Positions 1 through 8,081 are shown, counted from the stretch's first letter. The stretch: 64,000 nucleotides of DNA from Bacillus sp. FSL K6-3431 (GCF_038002605.1 NZ_JBBOCT010000001.1:4774001-4838000), one strand, 5' to 3'. Translations and numbers: made by a program. Notes: generated by a model not told the origin, from the sequence alone.

Positions 1-1
1 A

Positions 2-55
2 GTTATCAAATTCTTTGAAATATTAAACAAAGAAGTTCCAGCCGTTAGTAAATAA
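2..55 (+). CDS. C-terminal end of an upstream gene (partial)
   Basis: An open frame enters from the left edge and ends in TAA at 53-55, giving a 17-residue tail (ending EVPAVSK). A hairpin typical of a transcription terminator follows nine bases later, which is what one expects after a real gene end. Too little is visible to name the protein. The only support is frame plus terminator position. Confidence 0.45.
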   Translation, partial: VIKFFEILNKEVPAVSK

Positions 56-63
56 TATGAATC

Positions 64-112
64 GGACTAAGTATGCTGTAATAGTAAAAGCAGAAACTTA
101 GGCCGGTTTTTT
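64..112 (+). terminator. Hairpin with T-tract, copy 1 of a duplicated 41-nt hairpin
   Basis: The sequence from 64 to 104 folds as an outer stem (GGACTAAG with CTTAGGCC), an internal loop, and an inner stem (TGCTG with CAGAA side), followed by a run of T at 107-112. It follows the partial gene ending at 55. A near copy (35 of 41 bases identical by my count) lies at 1314-1354. Confidence 0.7.
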
Positions 113-310
113 GTATCCGAGTGTAATGGACAGTAATTTCATGATGCATCTATGCTGATGTGGAAATGCCCTCTAGCGCGGGGGATTTCTAAAACTTTGA
201 CTTCATGTAGATTTGGGATCTGTTAGGTTTAAATACTTTGTTTATTCAACGGATAAAGAAAAATGTAAGTGTTATCATTAAAATATACAAATATTTCAGG
301 AGGCATAACC
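113..310. other. Intergenic region before the aldo/keto reductase
   Basis: No gene is visible here. A short imperfect inverted repeat (GAAATGCCC with GGGGGATTTC, about 161-188) could form a small hairpin. No clear promoter could be picked by eye. Confidence 0.4.
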
Positions 311-1294
311 ATGAAGTATCGAAAACTAGGTAATACAGGTATAAATGTGAGTGAGGTAAGCTTTGGTACTTGGGCGATTGGTGGAGCTTGGGGGAAAACG
401 AATGATCAAGAGTCATTGAAAGCTTTGAATTATGCAATAGGTCAAGGTGTTAATTTTTTTGACACTGCAGATGTGTATGGTGATGGCCATAGTGAAGAGC
501 TGTTAGCTAAAGTGACCAAAGGGAAGGAAGACGAGATATTTATTGCAACAAAGTTTTGTAGAAGTGGTGATATTTTATCTAAGGAAAATTATTCATATGA
601 AGCTGTTCGAACATATTGTGAAGCTAGTTTGAAACGTTTGAACCGTGAAGCGCTTGATTTATATCAAATTCATTGTCCACCGACTGATATTTTAAAAGAT
701 GGAGCAGTATTTGAAGTGCTTGATCGTCTGCAAGAAGAAGGGAAAATTAAGAATTATGGTGTAAGTGTTGAAACAGTCGAGGAAGGTTTGCTTTGTTTGG
801 AAAACCATAATGTAAAAACATTACAAGTCATATTTAATATTTTTCGTCAAAAACCATTGGAAGCACTTTTACCAGAAGCGTATAAAAAAGATGTTGGTAT
901 ACTTGTCAGATTGCCACTTGCTAGCGGTTTACTCACTGGAAAATTTACAAAAGATCATATTTTTGAAGAAAACGATCATCGCAAATTTAATGAGAATGGA
1001 GAATCGTTTAATGTAGGGGAAACCTTTGCTGGTCTTGGCTTTGCAAAAGGGGTTGAACTTTCAGAACAGTTAACATGGATTGCTAAAGGAAGGGATTCTA
1101 TGGCAACCTCTGCATTGCGCTGGCTACTTGATCAAAAAAAAATATCTTGTATTATTCCGGGATTTAGAAACATCGGGCAAATTGATGAAAATCTAAAAGC
1201 ATTAAAAGAAAAGAGTTTTACAGATATAGAAATGAATAAAATATCTAGATTTTATCAAGAAAATGTAGAATCATTCATTAGAGGTCCCTATTAA
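311..1294 (+). CDS. Aldo/keto reductase
   Basis: A 327-residue NAD(P)H-dependent oxidoreductase of the aldo/keto reductase superfamily, a cytosolic TIM-barrel enzyme reducing aldehydes or ketones. The catalytic tetrad is readable: Asp51 and Tyr56 in FFDTADVYG, Lys81 in FIATKF and His121 in LYQIHCPP. The N-terminal KLGNTGINVSEVSFGTW is the usual family opening. I start at ATG 311 rather than an upstream ATG at 269 because AGGAGG at 298-303 is correctly spaced for 311 and the protein then begins MKYRKLG like its relatives. The gene stands alone between two copies of the same hairpin. The substrate cannot be told from sequence. Confidence 0.93.
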   Translation: MKYRKLGNTGINVSEVSFGTWAIGGAWGKTNDQESLKALNYAIGQGVNFFDTADVYGDGHSEELLAKVTKGKEDEIFIATKFCRSGDILSKENYSYEAVRTYCEASLKRLNREALDLYQIHCPPTDILKDGAVFEVLDRLQEEGKIKNYGVSVETVEEGLLCLENHNVKTLQVIFNIFRQKPLEALLPEAYKKDVGILVRLPLASGLLTGKFTKDHIFEENDHRKFNENGESFNVGETFAGLGFAKGVELSEQLTWIAKGRDSMATSALRWLLDQKKISCIIPGFRNIGQIDENLKALKEKSFTDIEMNKISRFYQENVESFIRGPY

Positions 1295-1313
1295 TCTATA
1301 ATAAAAACAAAAC

Positions 1314-1362
1314 GGCCTAAGTATGCTGCTATAATAAGAGCAGAAACCTAGGCCACTTTTTA
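1314..1362. terminator. Bidirectional terminator, copy 2 of the 41-nt hairpin
   Basis: GGCCTA and TAGGCC (1314-1319 and 1349-1354) form the outer stem, with an inner stem CTGCT/AGCAG. T-rich tracts follow on both strands (CTTTTTATT on plus, CGTTTTGTTTTT on minus), so it can end both the aldo/keto reductase and the converging queT transcript. It is a near copy of the hairpin at 64-104. Confidence 0.8.
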
Positions 1363-1845
1363 TTAAATTAGCTTTCCAAAATGGATGCGTTTGTTCAATG
1401 CAATCATCAGTGGTATACCGACTAACATGACAATAAACTCTCCTATTGCGACAGTTAACCATGTGAACAGAAAAGGAAACCCAAGTGCCAGATTCAATTC
1501 AAACGCAATAATAAACATCGTAAAGGTAAAGATGAGTGTGTTAAATATCATCCGATTTCTCATACTTTTAATGAATCTTGCGGAGAAAATTGTAATGGAT
1601 AAGGCAATAATCGATTGGCTTACACCGAATACTAGATCAAACCAGCCAAGTGGTGAAAATAAGTTTGTTAGAAACACGCCAGCCACAATTCCGAAAATAT
1701 ACTTTTTATTAAAAACAACAAGATGATTAAACACCTCAGAAACACGAAATTGGATGTTAGTGAAACCGAATGGTGCGATAAGTGCAAAAATCGCACAATA
1801 TAACGCCGCTATTACAGCGTTTATTACAAGTGTTTTTATTTTCAT
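1363..1845 (-). CDS. queT: Queuosine-precursor (preQ1) transporter, QueT family
   Basis: A 160-residue integral membrane protein with about five hydrophobic segments. N-terminal KTLVINAVIAALYCAIF followed by FTNIQFRVSEV and a C-terminal region of VAIGEFIVMLVGIPLM resemble the QueT family (COG4708), proposed substrate-capture proteins for queuosine precursors. The call is strongly supported by the leader: a preQ1-I riboswitch lies directly upstream (1855-1894) with its 3' tail merging into the Shine-Dalgarno sequence GGGAGAG. High preQ1 should therefore block translation. Family membership is recognised by eye. The preQ1 specificity is inferred from the riboswitch. Confidence 0.88.
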   Translation of the reverse strand: MKIKTLVINAVIAALYCAIFALIAPFGFTNIQFRVSEVFNHLVVFNKKYIFGIVAGVFLTNLFSPLGWFDLVFGVSQSIIALSITIFSARFIKSMRNRMIFNTLIFTFTMFIIAFELNLALGFPFLFTWLTVAIGEFIVMLVGIPLMIALNKRIHFGKLI

Positions 1846-1854
1846 TTAAAAATC

Positions 1855-1894
1855 TCTCCCTAGTTTTTTTGCGTGGGATGGTTACGAACCACGT
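1855..1894 (-). promoter_or_regulatory. PreQ1-I riboswitch
   Basis: Reading the minus strand, a P1 stem CGTGG/CCACG encloses the loop TTCGTAACCATC and is followed by CAAAAAAACTAGGGAG. This matches the class I preQ1 aptamer: short hairpin, A-rich tail, tail bases pairing back into the loop. The tail overlaps the ribosome binding site of queT, so control is probably translational. Confidence 0.87.
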
Positions 1895-1917
1895 TGTATA
1901 TGGACCCAAGGAGGTAT

Positions 1918-1945
1918 TGTATAATAGATTAGGTGGTTACGTCAA
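1918..1945 (-). promoter_or_regulatory. Probable SigA promoter of queT
   Basis: On the minus strand TTGACG (1940-1945) is separated by 16 bases from TATACA (1918-1923). A start site about seven bases downstream would place the preQ1 aptamer near the 5' end of the transcript. Confidence 0.5.
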
Positions 1946-2001
1946 TGGTTTGCATAAAAAAAGGACCTTCCATTTAGTGGAGAGCCCTGTGCAAATGCTA
2001 A

Positions 2002-2220
2002 TTAATCACTTACTGTTTTTCCTCTTGTCAGTTGTTCGAACTCCTTCATATCTTCATTATTTGTTTTGGTTAGGTGGAATGGATTATTTGTTTTATTCAT
2101 ATCTATCCTTATACCCATTTTGCTACTAGCTGTTCCTATAGAATCATTAATAATTCCTTCTTGCTTGCCGTCGAAATGAGGGTCAGAATTAGCCCCTAAG
2201 TCCCGTTTTTTATCTGGCAT
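2002..2220 (-). CDS. Small hydrophilic hypothetical protein
   Basis: A 72-residue charged protein beginning MPDKKRDLGANSDPHFDGKQ, with no membrane segment, cysteine or recognisable domain. Two adjacent ATG codons are possible (2218-2220 and 2221-2223). TAGGAGCT at 2228-2235 is better spaced for the inner one. The sequence is rich in Lys, Asp, Asn and Thr, and I do not recognise a family. It lies alone upstream of queT. The ribosome binding site is the main support for it being real. Confidence 0.5.
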   Translation of the reverse strand: MPDKKRDLGANSDPHFDGKQEGIINDSIGTASSKMGIRIDMNKTNNPFHLTKTNNEDMKEFEQLTRGKTVSD

Positions 2221-2293
2221 CATTATCAGCTCCTACTGAGTAGGTTGGGACCAATAATGAAAAATATACGTGGGAATATAGAAAAATTCGAAA

Positions 2294-2321
2294 AAAAACC
2301 ACTTTCCAGTAGAGGAAAGTG
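2294..2321 (-). terminator. Terminator of the sigma/anti-sigma operon
   Basis: CACTTTCC and GGAAAGTG (2300-2307 and 2314-2321) pair around a six-base loop. On the minus strand the stem is followed by eight T residues, right after the anti-sigma gene stop. Confidence 0.88.
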
Positions 2322-2332
2322 AGAAAAAGTTA

Positions 2333-3742
2333 TTACTGTTTTAAATCTATTTTTATTGGTTCCATTTTAATTGGATTATTTGAACTTAAAGTACCAAATG
2401 GAACCATAAGAGAATAATCAGCGTAATCAAAATCATCAGTGTTCTCAATGATAAAAGTAGATTGGAAATGTAACTCGTTCTCATTCGTTCGTTTAGCTTG
2501 ATCGCTGAGAATCGTAAAGCCAAGCGTTTCATCGATTAGTTCACTTTGCTTATCTACTTTGATATCATCTGTTTTTATTATTTTTATGAAATCGGCGAAG
2601 TTCTGAATGATATCCTTTTTAAAATCGTCCATGCTAATATTTTGAATGGTATAATCTACAGTTAATTTTTCCTCGTTCGTTACTATGTTGTTTACGTTTA
2701 TCTTATATTCAAATCGATCGCTTTCAATCGAGAATGGGGTAGGACTATTCAATGATTTGATTGTATCCTTTTCAACTTTTTTTATTTCAGGATAAACCAT
2801 TAAATAATTGGCATTCTCATCAATTTTGCTTGTGAAAAGTTCTCTTACCGATTTCTCTACCTTTCCATTCAATTCATTCATGTTTAATAGATCAGTGCTG
2901 TTTTTCGATAGCCTATTCTTGTTATCATCAAAAACAGTTATGTTTATTTCATCAACTACCCCGGGCATTGGTACAATGGTAGTGTACTCAAACATTGTCG
3001 TAGCTTTTCCCTTAGTAATAGATTTCATGTTAACAGTATAATCACCATCTTTTGATGTAGTTTCATAAACGGTAGATATTTTTTCAAAAGGAATTTGTTT
3101 AACAGGAACATCGAACTTCCAATTACCTTTTATATCGGCCATCGAAGTGAAAGTGAGAGGGATAGTAAAGTTGGCGGGAATTTGTTTATCTGGATTGTAA
3201 AATTCGACTGCCCCAATAAAACCATCCTCCATCTCCTTTAAATCAGTACTACTTGATGACCATTGATTTTTAGCTAATCCATCAAATAAATGGTAGCTAT
3301 ATCCCGATACGGGGCGGTTACCCTCATCGATATGTTTGATTGTTAGATCTTTCCCGGTCGTTTTAAATGTAACACCGATGACATTCCCATCATAATAGGC
3401 ACTTGTTATAGTAATATCAACACCATTATTGCTGGCTTTTTCATTAAGTGATGTGATTAGGTTATTCGTATATAGTTCATTTCCCACTGGAGATGTAAAG
3501 TTTTCATAAATGGAACCTAGCAATGGTACGTTCGCTAATACATTTGATATCGGTGTAAATAGGAAGCCAGATGCAAGGAAGAGAGAGGCAGCAGCTGTTG
3601 AAACAAATAAGCTAGATTTCATCTTCCTTTTTTTGGTTTTACTCTTTTTTCCATTTGATATTGCTTTTGCAATGACGGAACTCACATCTTCCTTTGGCAC
3701 TTCAATTTCATTTATCTGTTTATCAAGCCATTCCTTGTTCAT
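2333..3742 (-). CDS. Anti-sigma factor, DUF4179-type membrane protein
   Basis: A 469-residue protein with a short basic cytoplasmic N-terminus (residues 1-43), one membrane span (about 44-63, FVSTAAASLFLASGFLF) and a long extracytoplasmic part. This is the architecture of DUF4179-containing anti-sigma factors that hold a cognate ECF sigma at the membrane and release it on an envelope signal. It starts inside the 3' end of the sigma gene (20-bp overlap), implying translational coupling, with AAGGAGCG before the ATG. A terminator follows the stop codon. The sensed signal is unknown. The anti-sigma role is inferred from topology and the paired sigma gene. Confidence 0.8.
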   Translation of the reverse strand: MNKEWLDKQINEIEVPKEDVSSVIAKAISNGKKSKTKKRKMKSSLFVSTAAASLFLASGFLFTPISNVLANVPLLGSIYENFTSPVGNELYTNNLITSLNEKASNNGVDITITSAYYDGNVIGVTFKTTGKDLTIKHIDEGNRPVSGYSYHLFDGLAKNQWSSSSTDLKEMEDGFIGAVEFYNPDKQIPANFTIPLTFTSMADIKGNWKFDVPVKQIPFEKISTVYETTSKDGDYTVNMKSITKGKATTMFEYTTIVPMPGVVDEINITVFDDNKNRLSKNSTDLLNMNELNGKVEKSVRELFTSKIDENANYLMVYPEIKKVEKDTIKSLNSPTPFSIESDRFEYKINVNNIVTNEEKLTVDYTIQNISMDDFKKDIIQNFADFIKIIKTDDIKVDKQSELIDETLGFTILSDQAKRTNENELHFQSTFIIENTDDFDYADYSLMVPFGTLSSNNPIKMEPIKIDLKQ

Positions 3743-4262
3743 AGTAATTCGCTCCTTTCAACGCTTTTTTTAATTCCATTTTCGCACGATGAAGATGGGG
3801 CTTTATTGTCCCCTCTGGTTTGTCCATCGTTTCCGCGATATTGGCAATGGATAAATCATGATAGTAAAAAAGAATAATAACTGATTGATAATCATGCTTT
3901 AGTGTAGATATTGCATTAGTTATATCAATCCTAGATTCAATTTTATCTGTTTTGTTTTCGGTAATATTTTCAAAAAATATATCACCAGTTAAAACATTTC
4001 TTTTTTTCTTTTTTAGGACATCATAAGCTGTTCGAATGAGAATTTTAGTAAGCCATGTGCTGAAATACTCCGGATTTTTCAAGTGTTTAATAGAAATGAA
4101 AGCTTTATACGTAGTTTCTTGAAGCACATCTAATGCGTCGTCCTTATTGCGAACATATAGATAAGCTGTTCGATAAAGCTTGTCACTATCGTTCGTTATC
4201 AGTGTTTCAAAGGCTCTTTCATTTCCTTTGACGGCTTTCTTTACAAGTTTTATATCAGTCAT
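3723..4262 (-). CDS. ECF-type RNA polymerase sigma factor
   Basis: A 179-residue group 4 sigma factor. Region 2 is visible near residues 25-95 (YRTAYLYVRNKDDALDVLQE, then YFSTWLTKILI) and region 4 near 115-170 (YQSVIILFYYHDLSIANIAE, then GTIKPHLHRAK as the helix-turn-helix). It resembles the SigV/SigX class in length and motifs. AAGGAGGTT precedes the ATG. The gene is first in a two-gene operon with its anti-sigma, and an ECF-like promoter lies upstream (4284-4313), suggesting autoregulation. Which B. subtilis ECF factor it equals cannot be decided by eye. Confidence 0.92.
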   Translation of the reverse strand: MTDIKLVKKAVKGNERAFETLITNDSDKLYRTAYLYVRNKDDALDVLQETTYKAFISIKHLKNPEYFSTWLTKILIRTAYDVLKKKKRNVLTGDIFFENITENKTDKIESRIDITNAISTLKHDYQSVIILFYYHDLSIANIAETMDKPEGTIKPHLHRAKMELKKALKGANYYEQGMA

Positions 4263-4283
4263 ATTTCAACCTCCTTTCACACC

Positions 4284-4313
4284 TTAGAGAGAGTATCAAT
4301 CAGAAAAGTTTCA
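4284..4313 (-). promoter_or_regulatory. Candidate ECF-sigma promoter (autoregulation)
   Basis: Minus strand TGAAAC (4308-4313), part of TGAAACTTTT, is followed 17 bases later by TCTCTAA (4284-4290). TGAAAC with a CGTC/CTCT-like -10 is the typical ECF promoter form in Bacillus. The -10 departs from CGTC, so this is moderate evidence. Confidence 0.5.
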
Positions 4314-4441
4314 AAGAATTTTATTTAATTCGATTGAATAGATGAATTACTATAGTATGTAGGCGAAAAATGGATCTAATGGAAGTATAATAGAAAGAAG
4401 AAAAACATGTTGAAAATTAATTATCAGGGGAGGGAAGAATC

Positions 4442-4672
4442 ATGTATTTAACAATAAAGGAGACAGCAGAGTATTTGCAATTTCCGATAGATTTTATAGA
4501 AAGTCTTGTTCAGCAAGGGAAAATAAAGGCGCTTCATGATGGGGAAAGTTATATGATTAACAAAGAACAATTTAATGATCACCTTGAAAAAATGGAGAAG
4601 TATAAAAAGCAATTAGCAGAATGGCAAATGGAACCATTACCTGAGGATATAGATATAAAAGATGAAGACTAA
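4442..4672 (+). CDS. Small excisionase-type helix-turn-helix protein
   Basis: A 76-residue protein whose first 55 residues (MYLTIKETAEYLQFPIDF, then QGKIKALHDGESYMINKEQF) match the MerR/excisionase winged-helix fold used for DNA binding in the HTH_17 group. The C-terminal third is a charged helix ending in an acidic tail. GGGGAGGGAAG gives a good ribosome binding site. It is a single gene between the divergent sigma operon and the HAD gene. No recombinase is nearby, so despite the family name a role in excision is not supported here. A housekeeping DNA-binding role is more likely. Confidence 0.75.
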   Translation: MYLTIKETAEYLQFPIDFIESLVQQGKIKALHDGESYMINKEQFNDHLEKMEKYKKQLAEWQMEPLPEDIDIKDED

Positions 4673-4759
4673 TCTTGAATATTCACATTATTATAAGGAA
4701 ATTAACCTTTCACTGTGGTACACTAAAGGGAAGAAGCGGTAGGGGAAAAGGGGATTGAA

Positions 4760-5902
4760 ATGATTAAAACAGTTTTATTTGATGTGGATGGCGTATTATT
4801 AAGCGAAGAACGTTATTTTGATGCGTCCTCATTGACAGTATGGGAAATTTTATATAGCAACAAATATTTAGGACTAGCTCCCGAGAAATATAAAACGGAT
4901 ATCAATGATAAGGATATTACTAAAATCCGTGCGGAAATATTTCAAAGCGACCGTGTGCTTAAGCTAATGAAATCTCATGGTTTAAATGCGAACTGGGATA
5001 TGATTTATCTAACTGTATGTTATCAGCTTATTCATATATTGGAACAGGTAAAAGGCATAGAGAAAGGTAATATTGAAAACTGGGTATCAAATGAAATAGA
5101 TCGTAGTGTAATACAAGAGATTGCTGGTGTTTTATCCGGGAAACTAATAACCTTAGACTTTGCAGGAATCCTAACTGGCTTTGAAGAGGCAGAATTATCG
5201 AAAGAAGGTTTATTCTCGCATATTGATCAGATTGCACGGGAGCGATTGGGTGTTAATACAACAGTGTTTGGTCAAAAAGGAGCGCTTTGGTCGATGTGTG
5301 AGCACGTTTCCCAAGAGTGGTATGTTGGTGATCAATTTGTCTTAGCTTCTACAGGGAGACCATCTGTTCAAACTGGAAAAAAAGGATTTTTATCTGATGA
5401 AAAAATATTAGCCGACTCACAAGAGATTTCCGATCTTTTCATAGCATTGAAAGAAGCAGGAGTAACAATTGGTATAGGAACTGGTCGCCCAGAACTTGAG
5501 ACAATTGAACCGTTTAAATATCTAAATTGGTTGGAGCATTTTGATATGGATAATATTGTTACTGCTGATGATGTTTTGGAAGCAGAGCGTGAGTTTCCTG
5601 ACAATCCTGCCCTGGCAAAACCACATCCATATACATATGTATTAGCTTTATCTGGTAAAAAGAAGACGGCGAAAGAATGCATAGAAGAACCAATGCCTGT
5701 AGCGCATGGTAAAGAAACAATGATTGTGGGCGATTCACTCGCGGATCTATTGGCAGCACAAGAAATGGGCTGTACATTCGTAGCTGTTCTTACAGGTCTA
5801 TCTGGAAAAGATGCACGCGCGGAGTTTGAAGAAAGGAAAGCAGAGTACATTCTTGATAGTGTGCTTGATGTTAAGGATTTGGTATTGTCTTTAGTGAAAT
5901 AA
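4760..5902 (+). CDS. HAD-family hydrolase with long cap insertion
   Basis: A 380-residue haloacid-dehalogenase-superfamily protein. Motif I is LFDVDGVLL with nucleophile Asp8 and Asp10. A T/S motif (GIGTGRPE) lies near residue 239, a Lys motif (AKPHPY) near 289, and motif IV (IVGDSLADLLAAQEMG) near 322, so all core phosphatase motifs are present. About 200 residues separate motif I from the next motif, making an unusually large helical cap. AAAAGGGGATTG precedes the ATG and a strong terminator follows. Substrate unknown; most likely a small phosphomonoester. Confidence 0.85.
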   Translation: MIKTVLFDVDGVLLSEERYFDASSLTVWEILYSNKYLGLAPEKYKTDINDKDITKIRAEIFQSDRVLKLMKSHGLNANWDMIYLTVCYQLIHILEQVKGIEKGNIENWVSNEIDRSVIQEIAGVLSGKLITLDFAGILTGFEEAELSKEGLFSHIDQIARERLGVNTTVFGQKGALWSMCEHVSQEWYVGDQFVLASTGRPSVQTGKKGFLSDEKILADSQEISDLFIALKEAGVTIGIGTGRPELETIEPFKYLNWLEHFDMDNIVTADDVLEAEREFPDNPALAKPHPYTYVLALSGKKKTAKECIEEPMPVAHGKETMIVGDSLADLLAAQEMGCTFVAVLTGLSGKDARAEFEERKAEYILDSVLDVKDLVLSLVK

Positions 5903-5914
5903 ATGATAGATAAG

Positions 5915-5957
5915 AAAAAATCCAGTCCGGGAAGTGAAATCTCGACTGGATTTTTGT
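5915..5957 (+). terminator. Terminator after the HAD gene
   Basis: AATCCAGTC and GACTGGATT form a nine-pair stem flanked by A and T runs, 15 bases after the HAD stop codon. Confidence 0.9.
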
Positions 5958-5982
5958 TTTTCGCCTCATATTCAAGGTTAGC

Positions 5983-6058
5983 TCTCAAAATACGAGACAC
6001 TCAGACGAAATGCGAGCCACCGCACGGAATACAAGCCACTCGCTCGAAATACGAGCCG
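5983..6058. repeat. Degenerate 20-bp tandem repeats
   Basis: Four imperfect units of about 20 bp with core AAATACGAGCCACTCG (for example AAATACGAGACACTCAGACG then AAATGCGAGCCACCGCACGG). They sit between two terminators. The core matches the reverse complement of the units around the IS element at 40.2-41.8 kb. Confidence 0.75.
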
Positions 6059-6101
6059 ACGCAAAAACATTCTTATAAAATTGAGTCTATGTAAAACACA
6101 A

Positions 6102-6140
6102 AAAAGGATCACCTCGTTATGTGGAGGTGATCCTTTTGAT
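6102..6140 (-). terminator. Terminator of serA
   Basis: AAAAGGATCACCTC and GAGGTGATCCTTTT form a perfect 14-pair stem with a seven-base loop just past the serA stop codon. The terminal A/T pairs supply the U tract on the minus strand. Confidence 0.88.
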
Positions 6141-6146
6141 TAGAAA

Positions 6147-7733
6147 TTAATTTGTAAGTTCAAGAAATTGTGCGCCAGCCAAACCTTTTAATTCGACTAG
6201 GGCTTCAATGACATTTTGTTCTACTTTTTTATCAAGTGTGAGAATCATGATAGCGTCACCGCCGACATCAGCACGGCCCACCTGCATTGTACCAATATTT
6301 ACATCGAAATCACCTAGAGTCGAACCAACGCGTCCAATCATACCAGGGATATCATGATGCTTAATATATAATAAATTATCAGGACGGACATCTACACGGT
6401 AATCATTCATTTTGACAATTCGTGCTCCGTAGCCATTTAGTACTGTTGCACCGATATTAGATTTATTGGCGCCTTTATATAGAGTAAGCTCGACATAGCT
6501 TGCGAATCCTTTTGTTACTGGATTTTTAGCTACATTTGAAGAAACGCCTTGATCTTTCAATAAATGTAGGGAGTTGATTAGATTTACACTGTCACCTAAG
6601 TGGTATGACAGAACACCCTTGATAATTATACGAGTTAATAAATCAGTATTTTCTTTTGCTAACTCGCCGTAATAGTTGATTTCTACTTTGTCGGGAGCTT
6701 CTTTTAGTAATTGGATGGCAAGCATACCCATTTGTTCTCCAAGTGTAATAAATGGTTGTAGCTTTTTATGTGTTTCACCAGAGATTTTTGGCATATTTAC
6801 TGCATGACGAATCGATTCTGTTTCAAAGATTTCAATGATTTCCTCACTTACTTCATGTGCCACTTTTTCTTGTGCTTCCACAGTAGATGCACCCAAGTGT
6901 GGAGTCACAACTACATTTGGGTGACCCAGAAGCTCGTGGTTAGTTGAAGGCTCAGTTTCGAAAACATCTAAAGCAGCACCGGCAACTTGGCCAGATTGTA
7001 ATGCCCGTACGAGAGCAGCCTCATCAATAATACCTCCACGCGCGCAGTTAACAATACGAACATCTTGTTTTGTTTTGGCAAAGAACTCATCATTAATGAT
7101 GCCTCTTGTTTCTTTTATTAAAGGTGTGTGAATCGTGATAAAGTCAGCTTCCTGTGCAATTTCATCTAAAGTTGCTTTTGAAATACCAAGCTGTCCAGCT
7201 CTATCTTCTGTTAAATATGGGTCATATCCAAGTATTTTCATTCCGAAGCTTTTAGCTCGTGTTGTAACTTCTGTGCCGATTTTACCCATTCCAACGACAC
7301 CAAGCGTTTTTCCATACATTTCGACGCCTTTAAATGATCCGCGTTCCCACTTTCCTTTAGAAGTGGAAGCGTGAGCGTGTGGAATACTCCGAGCAAGGGA
7401 TAGCATCATGGCCATTGTAAGTTCCGCTGCTGAAATTGTATTCGCTCCAGGCGCATTGATAACGATGATTCCTTTTTTTGTTGCTGCAGCAACATCAATA
7501 TTATCTACACCTACGCCAGCACGAGCAACTACACGCATATGATCCGCGTTTTCTAGGATATCTTCTGTAACTTGTGTCGCACTACGAACAATAAGTGCAT
7601 CATAGTCTTTGATAATGTTTTTTAATTCTTCTGGTGATAATCCAGGCAGTTTATCCACCGTGAATTTTGGATGGTCATACAATGCTTTTAACCCTGTATC
7701 ACTGATTGCTTCTGCTACAAGTATTTTATACAT
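6147..7733 (-). CDS. serA: D-3-phosphoglycerate dehydrogenase
   Basis: A 528-residue enzyme that oxidises 3-phosphoglycerate to 3-phosphohydroxypyruvate, the first step of serine synthesis. It shows the NAD-binding loop GVVGMGKIGTEV (about 145), the Arg motif NCARGGIIDE (about 229), the catalytic His motif TPHLGAST (about 279), then an intervening domain and a C-terminal ACT domain (about 455-528, HHDIPGMIGRVGSTLGDFDV). Length and order match the Bacillus type-I enzyme. AGGAGGTAAG precedes the ATG. It is preceded by a T-box leader with a serine (AGC) specifier, so low charged tRNA-Ser should allow read-through. It is monocistronic, with its own terminator. Confidence 0.97.
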   Translation of the reverse strand: MYKILVAEAISDTGLKALYDHPKFTVDKLPGLSPEELKNIIKDYDALIVRSATQVTEDILENADHMRVVARAGVGVDNIDVAAATKKGIIVINAPGANTISAAELTMAMMLSLARSIPHAHASTSKGKWERGSFKGVEMYGKTLGVVGMGKIGTEVTTRAKSFGMKILGYDPYLTEDRAGQLGISKATLDEIAQEADFITIHTPLIKETRGIINDEFFAKTKQDVRIVNCARGGIIDEAALVRALQSGQVAGAALDVFETEPSTNHELLGHPNVVVTPHLGASTVEAQEKVAHEVSEEIIEIFETESIRHAVNMPKISGETHKKLQPFITLGEQMGMLAIQLLKEAPDKVEINYYGELAKENTDLLTRIIIKGVLSYHLGDSVNLINSLHLLKDQGVSSNVAKNPVTKGFASYVELTLYKGANKSNIGATVLNGYGARIVKMNDYRVDVRPDNLLYIKHHDIPGMIGRVGSTLGDFDVNIGTMQVGRADVGGDAIMILTLDKKVEQNVIEALVELKGLAGAQFLELTN

Positions 7734-7788
7734 AATTGTTCTTACCTCCTATGATATGATTGATGTAATGCCGAATATATTTTGGGAA

Positions 7789-8027
7789 TGAAAACGCCCC
7801 CATAACAGGCGCGTGCGCCTTGTTATGAGGGACGTGATATCGTGGTTCCACCCTCGTTCGCTATTCGTAGTTAAATAGCCTCGAGTCATTAACGGCGTGC
7901 GCCGGGCCAAGGGCCGGTTCAGAAGTGCTGGGCATTTAAAGAAAAAATATCGGTTTTCACCAACCACCGATTCTCTTAGACTTTTTCTTTATACCTTCTT
8001 CATCATTACTTTTATCGTTATTCTGAA
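7789..8027 (-). promoter_or_regulatory. T-box leader of serA, specifier AGC (Ser)
   Basis: On the minus strand the invariant T-box AGGGTGGAACCACG lies at 7841-7854. It is followed by a terminator hairpin (7794-7834, CATAACA/TGTTATG arms, then CGTTTTC). Upstream are the stem III hairpin (GCTATT/AATAGC), the AGAGA...GGTTGGTG element typical of stem I, and flanking stem strands. By analogy with glyQS, the codon followed by A and then the CTTCT strand is AGC at 7927-7929, a serine codon, which fits serA. Confidence 0.92.
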
Positions 8028-8052
8028 TTAATTGAAAATGAATATACAAAAC

Positions 8053-8081
8053 ATAATACCACAGCATTTTAGTAATTTAAA
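8053..8081 (-). promoter_or_regulatory. Probable promoter of serA leader
   Basis: TTTAAA (8076-8081) and TATTAT (8053-8058) on the minus strand are 17 bases apart, about 20 bases upstream of the T-box stem I. Confidence 0.5.

Noticed and set aside
1782-2129. 115-codon plus-strand frame over the queT leader
   Set aside because: It covers the preQ1 riboswitch and promoter on the opposite strand and has no binding site or protein-like composition.
5368-6000. 210-codon open frame on the minus strand inside the HAD gene
   Set aside because: It is fully antisense to a gene with all HAD motifs, has no binding site, and its translation is low-complexity Ser/Ala/Pro as expected for a shadow frame.
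5903-6094. 63-codon frame after the HAD gene
   Set aside because: It consists of the terminator and the 20-bp repeats translated; starts without a binding site.
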